DNA of 64,000 bases from Hymenobacter sp. BT18 (GTDB taxonomy: Bacteria; Bacteroidota; Bacteroidia; Cytophagales; Hymenobacteraceae), in assembly GCF_012273015.1 (NCBI RefSeq), contig NZ_CP050954.1:4070001-4134000 (forward strand), in the 5' to 3' direction. Below, in pieces: positions 18,935-25,504 of the stretch. How positions within the stretch are numbered: the first letter of the stretch is position 1; the number at the start of each line of letters is the position of its first letter. The notes under the pieces were generated by a model. It was not told the origin of the DNA, did not search any database, and saw only the letters and a program-made list of their open reading frames with translations. The position numbers and the translations under genes were made by a program.

Positions 18935-20206
18935 ATGGCCCGCACGAAGACCAAAGCAGCCGTACTCGTTCTCCGGCAGCCTGCTAATGGTTTGGCAAAC
19001 CTTACAGTTGAGTACCGTGACGTTCACGATAAATTTAAACGCATCAATACTCGTATCAAGGTTATCCCCAAGTACTGGGATGCCAGCACGAACACTATAC
19101 GGGCCAACGGAAGTAGCAACCCGGTAGCGGACACCAAGACAGCCCGCGAAAAATTAGCAGAGGTTAACGCTATCATTGCAGAGCTAGAACGGAAGCTCAA
19201 GCGGATGCCAGCGGTTACAGAATTAAGTGACGCATTAGAAGCAGCGGAAGCACCGAAAGCAGATACAACCCTATTGCTTCCGACCTTACTGGAATGGATG
19301 AATACACCCCGCATCCAACCGTGGGCAGACAACACCCGGAAAAGCTTCAAAACGCTTTATAATAATCTTGAAGCTTACCAAACGGCGACTCGTACGGTAT
19401 TGCGTTTTGATACGTTCACAAAGCAGGTCATAATAGACTTTCAACACTGGTTATTAAAGACCTATGATTATAAAAATTCAGTATTGGTTAAGCGTGTAGG
19501 ACTACTGAGACAGTTTTTGCAGGAGGTGAGTGATAGTCATTCCGTAAAGGTTGCTATTAATCATATTAAGCCTCTCTACGGCAACAAAACGACTCGGCCC
19601 TTCACATTATCTGTTGCAGAAATAGAAGCTCTTAGAACGCTTGAAACAGGCTCAAAAAAGCTAGAACGAATTCAGGACTTGATGACGCTGCAAATCTTTA
19701 CTGGGTTCCGGCATTCAGACTTAATCCGAATCAGTCGCAAGGACGTTAACTATATGGAGGAAGTAATAACTATACGCCAGCAAAAGACAGGAGACAAGCT
19801 AACGATTCCATTGTTTCCCTATGCTGCGTTAGTTCTACAGAAGTATACCGATACCGAAACAGGTGAAATTAATCTTCCAAAATATTCACTTCAAAAGTTC
19901 AACGATTATCTTAAAGAGCTTGCGGCATTGGTGCCAGAATTGAAAGAAAAAAAATATACAAAGGAGTCTCTACGTGGCAAGACTTCAACCAAAGACGAAG
20001 TGTCTCGGTGTGAAATGGTTCGCTCTCACGTCCTGCGCTACTCCTTCGTTACGATGTGTTTAAATTTAGGCTACACTGAAACAGAAACCCGCCAAATGTC
20101 AGGACATAAGACAATGGCTGCTTTTCAACGATATGTAGGCATAACAGCAGTTGCTCCTAAAGCGGCTAATCGCTTTACCGATGCTTACTCGAAAGCATTA
20201 CAGTAG
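18935..20206 (+). CDS. Tyrosine recombinase/integrase of the tRNA-Arg element
   Basis: 423 residues. The N-terminal part is an arm-binding and SAM-like core-binding region typical of Bacteroidota integrases; the C-terminal catalytic domain shows R259 (TGFRHSDLI), H365-x-x-R368 (HVLRYSF), H391 in MSGHKT and the nucleophile Y400 (FQRYVGI). The complete R-H-R-H-Y set suggests an active enzyme that recombines the 14-bp tRNA 3'-end site. It lies 180 bases inside attL, reading into the element. Codon use is less GC-rich than in the flanking chromosome, as expected for mobile DNA. Confidence 0.92.
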   Translation: MARTKTKAAVLVLRQPANGLANLTVEYRDVHDKFKRINTRIKVIPKYWDASTNTIRANGSSNPVADTKTAREKLAEVNAIIAELERKLKRMPAVTELSDALEAAEAPKADTTLLLPTLLEWMNTPRIQPWADNTRKSFKTLYNNLEAYQTATRTVLRFDTFTKQVIIDFQHWLLKTYDYKNSVLVKRVGLLRQFLQEVSDSHSVKVAINHIKPLYGNKTTRPFTLSVAEIEALRTLETGSKKLERIQDLMTLQIFTGFRHSDLIRISRKDVNYMEEVITIRQQKTGDKLTIPLFPYAALVLQKYTDTETGEINLPKYSLQKFNDYLKELAALVPELKEKKYTKESLRGKTSTKDEVSRCEMVRSHVLRYSFVTMCLNLGYTETETRQMSGHKTMAAFQRYVGITAVAPKAANRFTDAYSKALQ

Positions 20207-20341
20207 TATATAACATCTCAATAGCAATTTGGCCGCTTCCTTTGTTGGGTGCGGCTTTTTTGTTTGCTATTGGGTTTGCTAAATATGACACATAGTTTTG
20301 CTATACCATTCTATACTATTTACAGTAAGATTGAGAGATAT

Positions 20342-20488
20342 ATGAAAAATAAACAAATGAATGTAAGGCTATCAGAACGACTATTAGCACTAACTGCTAC
20401 GTACTGCGAGGATAATGAAATGACTGTTAGTCAATTGGTTAGATTGCTATTAAAGCAACATTTAACACAGAGTAATAAAGTAGGATAA
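20342..20488 (+). CDS. Small ribbon-helix-helix-like DNA-binding protein
   Basis: 48 residues from the ATG at 20342; the longer reading from 20249 starts in the integrase 3' region and lacks a domain. The sequence (MNVRLSERLLALTATYCEDN, then MTVSQLVRLLLKQHL) has the beta-helix-helix pattern of CopG/Arc-type repressors. Such proteins often control replication or integrase genes in plasmids and mobile elements, and this one lies between the integrase and the replication-initiator-like gene. The assignment rests on pattern only. Confidence 0.55.
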   Translation: MKNKQMNVRLSERLLALTATYCEDNEMTVSQLVRLLLKQHLTQSNKVG

Positions 20489-20493
20489 TAATA

Positions 20494-20519
20494 AAAAAGC
20501 CAGTCGGACAGGACTGGCT
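20494..20519. terminator. Hairpin after the small regulator
   Basis: AGCCAGTC (20498-20505) pairs with GACTGGCT (20512-20519), preceded by an A-run. It has a U-tail on the minus-strand transcript but none on the plus, so it is a weak terminator for the upstream gene or a boundary hairpin. Confidence 0.45.
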
Positions 20520-20538
20520 AATTCGGCTGAATAGAATA

Positions 20539-21786
20539 ATGATTAAAGATACATATAGCAATAAAGGAAATAATAGGCTGCAAATTGACACAATTCAAAT
20601 TATTTTTTCAAAATCATATGTTAGTAAATACAAATTTACTGACTTCATTCCGAAAATAGTAGATGGGGGCAAGGTAATTTGGGAGTATAAAGGTCAATTT
20701 GGTTTAAACTATGTAAAGATTGATGATAATGCGGGCAAGTGTATGATGAAATTTTCTTCAAAAGTATTAGGGGCGAACTATCCGGATATGATAACAATAG
20801 ATACTATTCGGGAATGTCTCAAAAATATCGTTGGAAGCGAAGTTATTGTGTTTGATGTGGATATGGTTATTAAGACTGCGGACGTGCTGCTATGCCACGT
20901 TGCAAAGCATCTGCGGCTTTCTAAGCCGTTGCCTGAATATGTGCGCCTTTTAAAGTTGCTGAATATTAACACCAACTATCTATTGACAGATTATCTAAGC
21001 GGAATCACTTTTTTGAGAAGATGTAAAAGCTCGAAATCAAAAGAATACTTCAAGATATATGATAAGGAATTGGAATATATGCTCCGAAAAAATTCTAGTT
21101 TTCGAGATAGTTTAAGTAAAGAGGAAAAGAATGAGCACTTGCGGTATTACCAGAACTGTACGAAAGTGGAATGCGAGCTAATGAATCAGAAAAAAATTCG
21201 TCAATACCTGAATATACCAAAGACGATAAATATAACCTTAGAAAATGTGCTAACTAGTAGTGAGAATCCAATACTGAAAATGTTTAATAAAATACATACC
21301 CCTATTATCAAGGATACATCTTTACGTAATACCGTAAATGAAGATAAAGAGCAAGCATTCATCAAAGAACTTACACAAAAGGAATCCTTAATATTTACAA
21401 GTGCTGCTTTCTATCAATATGATTTGGGTAGGATTCGTTATGGTCTAGCAGAACGATTTAAAAGAGCGGCATCTGTGTCGGAGAATATGAAACAATACAA
21501 GTCAATCGTTCAACGATGGAAGATTTTCGAGTCTGATATAAGTTCAGACTCTATCGGACTGATAGAACAACTGAGAGAGGCTATGATTTATGAGAATAAG
21601 CCAGCAATACAGAGTCCTATTGTCAAGGAGACATCTTTACGTAAATCCGTAAATCCAGTAGATAATTTAACATCTGAACAGAGACAAGGGTTATTAGAAA
21701 ACATAAAGAGTTTAGAGTTAGAAGACTTCTTTGATATGACAACGTTAAGGGTTAAGGAAAGAGATGACGACGATATACCATTTTAA
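20539..21786 (+). CDS. Probable replication initiation protein (phage/plasmid gpII/RstA-like)
   Basis: 415 residues, AT-rich. The middle section (YFKIYDKELEYML near residue 175 and KVECELMNQKKIRQYL near 217) resembles the conserved core of gpII/X-type rolling-circle initiators of filamentous phages and small plasmids, which read K-x-Y-D-K and R-x-E-x-x-L-K-x-x-x-x-x-x-L. I do not see a clear HUH metal motif, so catalytic capacity is unproven. The C-terminal part holds two copies of a 13-residue repeat (PIIKDTSLRNTVN / PIVKETSLRKSVN), from 39-base DNA repeats at 21301 and 21617. It is followed by a good terminator. It may drive replication of the excised circle. Alternative: an uncharacterised mobile-element protein. 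Confidence 0.45.
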   Translation: MIKDTYSNKGNNRLQIDTIQIIFSKSYVSKYKFTDFIPKIVDGGKVIWEYKGQFGLNYVKIDDNAGKCMMKFSSKVLGANYPDMITIDTIRECLKNIVGSEVIVFDVDMVIKTADVLLCHVAKHLRLSKPLPEYVRLLKLLNINTNYLLTDYLSGITFLRRCKSSKSKEYFKIYDKELEYMLRKNSSFRDSLSKEEKNEHLRYYQNCTKVECELMNQKKIRQYLNIPKTINITLENVLTSSENPILKMFNKIHTPIIKDTSLRNTVNEDKEQAFIKELTQKESLIFTSAAFYQYDLGRIRYGLAERFKRAASVSENMKQYKSIVQRWKIFESDISSDSIGLIEQLREAMIYENKPAIQSPIVKETSLRKSVNPVDNLTSEQRQGLLENIKSLELEDFFDMTTLRVKERDDDDIPF

Positions 21787-21796
21787 AAAAACAAAG

Positions 21797-21825
21797 AAGT
21801 ACGGGCGAGTGTCCGTACTTTTTTA
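21797..21825 (+). terminator. Intrinsic terminator of the replication-initiator-like gene
   Basis: AAGTACGG / CCGTACTT stem with an 8-base loop followed by TTTTTA, 11 bases after the stop codon. Confidence 0.8.
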
Positions 21826-22093
21826 TACGTTCCATAACGCCGTATTATTGCTCCCTTATCCACTCACATTGCGGTATATGGCACCCCCCGCCCCCGGGGC
21901 ATCGCTAAGCAACTCCCCCTCCGGCCCTATAGAACGGCAATCGGTTGGCGTATCCTGTTGTTGTGTACAACTTCAATGCCCTAGTGGAAAACCGTTGGGA
22001 CTGCATTCATACTTTTTTGTTTAGAAATGAGTTGCTCTTCACATATTATAATTTTTTATAAATTGTCCTTAACTCACTGATATCATCAAGAAA
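21826..22093. other. Gap before the mini-protein operon
   Basis: Together with the terminator this leaves about 300 bases without a supported gene. The last 60 bases are AT-rich and probably carry the promoter for the operon starting at 22094. Confidence 0.4.
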
Positions 22094-22414
22094 ATGGCAC
22101 GTAAATCACAATCACCACTGAGCTTGCTGGAAAGTGTTCTAGCAGACTTGAAAGCACAGGAAGCACAACCTAAAGAAGCGAAAGCAGCACGAGAGCCAAA
22201 GCAGCCACAGGTAGATGTAAAGAAAGCACTGAGCTTGTTCCGCAAATCGCATAATCTTCTTTCGGAAGCTATTGCTGTATTGGAAAGCCAGACTGAATCT
22301 AAGTCAACTCGTGCAGCTAAAGAAGAGAGAGAAGTAGACCCAGAAGCGCCTTTCGGGCGCAAAGCGGATGGTACTCCTGCAAAGCCAAGAGGTAGAAAGA
22401 AAGCGAATGGATAA
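22094..22414 (+). CDS. Small highly charged protein, first gene of the mini-protein operon
   Basis: 106 residues, not recognised. It is rich in Lys, Glu, Ala and Gln, with a predicted amphipathic helix (VDVKKALSLFRKSHNLLSEA) that could form a coiled coil, and a basic tail (GRKADGTPAKPRGRKKANG) like those of nucleic-acid-binding proteins. No membrane segment. Its stop overlaps the start of the next gene by 8 bases, so it is co-translated with three mini membrane proteins. It may be a cytosolic partner of those proteins; function unknown. Confidence 0.6.
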   Translation: MARKSQSPLSLLESVLADLKAQEAQPKEAKAAREPKQPQVDVKKALSLFRKSHNLLSEAIAVLESQTESKSTRAAKEEREVDPEAPFGRKADGTPAKPRGRKKANG

Positions 22415-22598
22415 GCTATTCAAACCTCTACTACTACTACTGCTAGCTGCATTGGTGGTAGCAGTATATAACCTTAGCCAGCACGATAGATATCACGAAG
22501 TGAGAGATGGTGAAAATCTTTTACTAATGGATACACATACAGGCACTATCTATTCTGCGAATGGAAACGGTAAATGGGGTGCTGTCTTTGAAAAGTAG
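22407..22598 (+). CDS. Mini membrane protein A (first of three tandem paralogues)
   Basis: 63 residues from the ATG at 22407 (MDKLFKPLLLLLLAALVVAV). The protein has a 6-residue positively charged start, one membrane helix (about 7-21), a polar S-Q-x-x-x-R-Y linker and a short tail with LLLMDTHTGTIYSANGNGKW. The pattern FDKLFKxLL...LDTQTGxxY is shared with the next two genes, showing tandem duplication. Orientation N-in with the tail outside the cytosol is likely. No known family is recognised. Confidence 0.6.
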   Translation: MDKLFKPLLLLLLAALVVAVYNLSQHDRYHEVRDGENLLLMDTHTGTIYSANGNGKWGAVFEK

Positions 22599-22603
22599 GA
22601 CTG

Positions 22604-22777
22604 ATGTTCGATAAAGTATTCAAAATTCTTCTGCTACTACTGCTAGCTGCATTGGTTGTAGTGATTTATAAGCACAGTCAAACAAGCAGGTACCAGCAAG
22701 CTACCCTTGATGGTGGAATAATTGTGCTTGATACACAGACTGGTGAGGTTCGAGATGCTACCGATGCTGAAGAATAA
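22604..22777 (+). CDS. Mini membrane protein B (second tandem paralogue)
   Basis: 57 residues, MFDKVFKILLLLLLAALVVV, then IYKHSQTSRYQQ, and a tail with IIVLDTQTGEVRDATDAEE. It starts 5 bases after the stop of paralogue A and has the same layout: short basic start, one membrane helix, SQ-RY linker, LDTQTG motif. It has a more acidic end and lacks the GKW segment of paralogue A. Function unknown. Confidence 0.6.
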   Translation: MFDKVFKILLLLLLAALVVVIYKHSQTSRYQQATLDGGIIVLDTQTGEVRDATDAEE

Positions 22778-22788
22778 AATAAAATGTT

Positions 22789-22983
22789 ATGAACTTTGAC
22801 AAGCTGTTCAAGCCTCTTCTGATACTGGCGCTATTAGCTTTAGTGGTAGTAGTGTATATGAACAGTCAGAGGAATAGGTATCAATTAATTAGCAGAAACT
22901 TGATGCTAGACACTCAAACTGGTGCTACTTATGGCAGAGCCAGTTCAAGCGGAGAATGGATGCTGAGAAGTAAAGCACCATAA
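22789..22983 (+). CDS. Mini membrane protein C (third tandem paralogue)
   Basis: 64 residues, MNFDKLFKPLLILALLALVV, then VVYMNSQRNRYQLISRNLML and DTQTGATYGRASSSGEWM. It has the same architecture as A and B and begins 11 bases after B. A terminator follows at 23005, so the operon ends here. Three diverged copies kept side by side suggest heteromeric assembly in the membrane or diversification, but there is no direct clue to their function. Confidence 0.6.
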   Translation: MNFDKLFKPLLILALLALVVVVYMNSQRNRYQLISRNLMLDTQTGATYGRASSSGEWMLRSKAP

Positions 22984-23004
22984 CAGATTGTAATAAAAAG
23001 AAAG

Positions 23005-23031
23005 AACCAGCTCTAACAGGCTGGTTTTTTT
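23005..23031 (+). terminator. Intrinsic terminator of the mini-protein operon
   Basis: AACCAGC / GCTGGTT stem with a 9-base loop followed by seven T, about 20 bases after the last stop. Confidence 0.8.
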
Positions 23032-23370
23032 ATGCCCTTACTTATCTACATCACCAGTACTCAAATCAGCTTTATACACGCGCTGTACTGCATCCTCAGC
23101 TTCGCTTCGATTTCTCTTTATCTTTAGACTTATTCTTATCTCTTTTAGACTTATTCTCAGCTATCGTTCAGTTAATCGATAGAATGAGTAAGGAAGAACG
23201 TCAAGCGTTCAGCAAGAAGAAGTGTTATGAGAAGAGAATAAACGAGTGGTATAAGCTACATCCGGATCATGAGCAACCTATAGAAAATGTATGAATGTTA
23301 TCAGGCAAGTCATACCTGCTCTACAAGAAAATATAGAACGCTATCAGCTCAAGCTAGATGCTAGAGAGCA
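23032..23370. other. Region with tandem short repeats and no firm gene
   Basis: It contains a duplicated 15-base segment (TTTAGACTTATTCT-type, 23122-23158) and decayed-looking coding traces. A replication origin for the element could lie here, but no iteron set is clear. Confidence 0.35.
23184..23294 (+). CDS. Possible 36-residue ORF or gene remnant
   Basis: Reads MSKEERQAFSKKKCYEKRIN and then EWYKLHPDHEQPIENV. It is basic, helical and ends in a phrase that looks like a real protein C-terminus. The upstream sequence in frame is partly open, so it may be the tail of a decayed gene. Not recognised; low confidence. Confidence 0.3.
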   Translation: MSKEERQAFSKKKCYEKRINEWYKLHPDHEQPIENV

Positions 23371-23540
23371 GCAGTAACCTACTTCGCTGCTCGTAATGCA
23401 GGCTCTATTCTATCCGAGTAGGTAGAGATAGAATCAGAAAAAATAATTGTGTGAAGCTGCATCAAGCGATATCTGAAGCGAAAGCTACTGGTGCTACACT
23501 ACTGATAGCAAAGCTTGACAGCCTAGCTTGGAGCCCTTGA
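23371..23540 (+). pseudogene. Remnant of a serine recombinase, N-terminal fragment
   Basis: Frame pieces read YFAARNAGSILSE, a stop (TAG where Tyr is expected), VEIESEK, a one-base shift in the A-run, then KLHQAISEAKATGATLLIAK and LDSLAWSP. This matches the middle of the catalytic domain of small serine recombinases (EAKATGATLLIAKLDRLARN), with nonsense and frameshift damage. The 5' part with the catalytic Ser is not visible. The matching C-terminal fragment is 4.6 kb downstream at 28141-28415. Confidence 0.65.
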
Positions 23541-23654
23541 TTTCACACCTAGTTTGGTGTTAAGTCATTGTATTATAAGAAATTATGTTTACGTTCTCAA
23601 TTCTTCGGTATCTTGGGAGAACTCACTCAAGCTTTCTTATTGTAAAATATGAAG

Positions 23655-23743
23655 TATAAGCGCTTATATTTTATATAAAAACCTATCTACCAGTATTTTA
23701 TAAACTGGTAGATAGAATACAAGCATAATACTTCGTATTATGC
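23655..23743. repeat. Three consecutive palindromes upstream of the PNP/ATPase operon
   Basis: Palindrome TATAAGCGCTTATA (23655-23668); 12-bp inverted repeat CTATCTACCAGT / ACTGGTAGATAG with a 9-base loop (23683-23715); 9-bp inverted repeat GCATAATAC / GTATTATGC with a 3-base loop (23723-23743). They could be operators, or a minus-strand terminator (T-rich tail on that strand) shielding the operon. Confidence 0.55.
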
Positions 23744-23788
23744 AGTATAGTAACGTCTTTACTTCCACCCAAGAGGAATAAATTCTGT

Positions 23789-23818
23789 TTTGATATATAA
23801 AGTGATAAATTTACTTTG
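23789..23818 (+). promoter_or_regulatory. Probable promoter of the PNP/ATPase operon
   Basis: TTTG (23789-23792), an 18-base spacer, then TTACTTTG (23811-23818), one mismatch from TAnnTTTG. Transcription would start near 23825, which excludes the TTG at 23816 as start codon and favours the ATG at 23858. Confidence 0.45.
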
Positions 23819-23857
23819 TATATTTCAATAGCATCTTCTCTTTCATACCATCCCAGA

Positions 23858-25504
23858 ATGGACTATAAGAGCATTAGTGTAGAAAGTTTTTCGGAGTATA
23901 TAGATTTAATGTCTATTGTCTTAATTACTGTTACAGATATAGAAAAAAAATGTCTTCATGAAAAGCTAACACCTTTGCTGGGGCTTGATGAGATATTAGT
24001 AGTACAAGAAAAGTTTTATACATACTATATAGGCATGTTAGGTAAGTATGCAGTATGCCATGTTGCCTCAAGAATGGGTACGAGTGGAGCAGCAGCTTCA
24101 ATAATGACAGTACAACAAGCAGTTGAGTTTATTAAACCATCTTTCATTATAATGGTTGGAATTGCTTTTGGAGTTAATAAAAAAGAACAAAGAGTAGGTG
24201 ATGTGTTGGTATCTGAGCTTATAGTGCAATATGAGAACATGAAAATAAAGAAAGGCAAGATTGAATGTAGAGGATATAAACAAATGTCTAGTGTTTTGCT
24301 GTTAAATAGATTCACCAATCCTATTGGGTGGAAATTTAATCTGACGCCTAAACGGGATTCCAAAGTGTTGTCAGGCAATATACTATCTGGCGAAAAGTTG
24401 ATTGACGATATAAAGTATAGGGAACAATTGGTTAAACTATTTGATCCTGTTATCGGCGGAGAGATGGAAGGCACTGGTTTAGCATCAGTAGCACATGCTT
24501 ACAGCAAAGACTGGCTAGTAGTTAAAGGCATCTGTGATTTTGCGGATGGAAAAAAAGCAATAAATAAAATCAAAAAGCAATACACAGCTGCTAGAGCCGC
24601 TGTTGATCTTTGTGCTAGTGTGTTTGACGATAATTATACTTTTAAAGACCTAGCAGTATTTCCATATAATAATCAATATGATAATAATGATAATGCATAT
24701 ATAGTTGATCAAATTGTATTTAGAAATGCTACTTTTAACGCTTATTCTATTTCTAAAGAAGAATATTATCTCAATAGGGATGTAGATAATTTATATGCTA
24801 ATTATATAAATTTTAAATACAATATATGGGTTTTTGGTGGCAGTGGCTTCGGGAAAACTTGTATGACCTTTAGAAATCTTGTCCAAGCAGGTAAGAAAAT
24901 ATTTGTTATCGATTTTTCAAGCATTGATACTGATAATATGTTATCGGTTTTTGAATATATGCAGAGAAGACTTATGGATTCTGCAAGTTATAAAGGTGAT
25001 CCTATATTTTCACCTACGAGTATAATGCAGGCAATGGATAATATCTGTGATATAATTAATAAATATTATGATAATGCATATATAATAATGGAAGAGATGC
25101 CGCTAAATAATAAGCAAGAGGATTTATTTAAGAATATGCTATCTTTGATTGTCAAAAATTCAATCCAGTATCCTGACTCAACAGTAAATTTTGCATTTAC
25201 TTCAATAAATAATCCTAAAGATGATACATCTTTAATGATTGATAAGATTGGTGAAAAAATTAACTTTATCGAAGCCCAGCAATGGACAAAAGCTGAAATG
25301 GAAGGCCTTTTAGATATAATGGCTGTTGCTGTTGATTGTCGATTGAGTGTTGAGTATAAAAATATATTGATAGGCAAATCAGATTTTAACCCAAGGAGGC
25401 TTAAAACATATTTCAGAGATTTGATTTTGTATTCGCAGTCTAAAGAGCAGTCTTTTGAGTTTTTGGTGAAACAGTACTTTGAAATCAAATTTGGCCATGC
25501 ATAA
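23858..25504 (+). CDS. Nucleoside phosphorylase/nucleosidase-fold effector fused to a P-loop NTPase
   Basis: 548 residues. Residues about 18-260 match the PNP/MTA-SAH-nucleosidase fold: MGTSGAAASIMTVQQAVEFI, IIMVGIAFGVN, GGEMEGTGLASVAHA (E202/E204, position of the substrate-ribose Glu) and VKGICDFADGKK (D227, position of the catalytic Asp). Residues about 315-540 form a P-loop NTPase domain with Walker A GGSGFGKT (327-334, K333) and a degenerate-looking Walker B (AYIIMEEM). No signal peptide. PNP-fold domains act as nucleotide-destroying effectors in several anti-phage systems, including ATP nucleosidases; here the intact catalytic residues and the ATPase partner suggest the same. The substrate is unknown. 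The stop overlaps the next start by 8 bases. Confidence 0.7.
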   Translation: MDYKSISVESFSEYIDLMSIVLITVTDIEKKCLHEKLTPLLGLDEILVVQEKFYTYYIGMLGKYAVCHVASRMGTSGAAASIMTVQQAVEFIKPSFIIMVGIAFGVNKKEQRVGDVLVSELIVQYENMKIKKGKIECRGYKQMSSVLLLNRFTNPIGWKFNLTPKRDSKVLSGNILSGEKLIDDIKYREQLVKLFDPVIGGEMEGTGLASVAHAYSKDWLVVKGICDFADGKKAINKIKKQYTAARAAVDLCASVFDDNYTFKDLAVFPYNNQYDNNDNAYIVDQIVFRNATFNAYSISKEEYYLNRDVDNLYANYINFKYNIWVFGGSGFGKTCMTFRNLVQAGKKIFVIDFSSIDTDNMLSVFEYMQRRLMDSASYKGDPIFSPTSIMQAMDNICDIINKYYDNAYIIMEEMPLNNKQEDLFKNMLSLIVKNSIQYPDSTVNFAFTSINNPKDDTSLMIDKIGEKINFIEAQQWTKAEMEGLLDIMAVAVDCRLSVEYKNILIGKSDFNPRRLKTYFRDLILYSQSKEQSFEFLVKQYFEIKFGHA

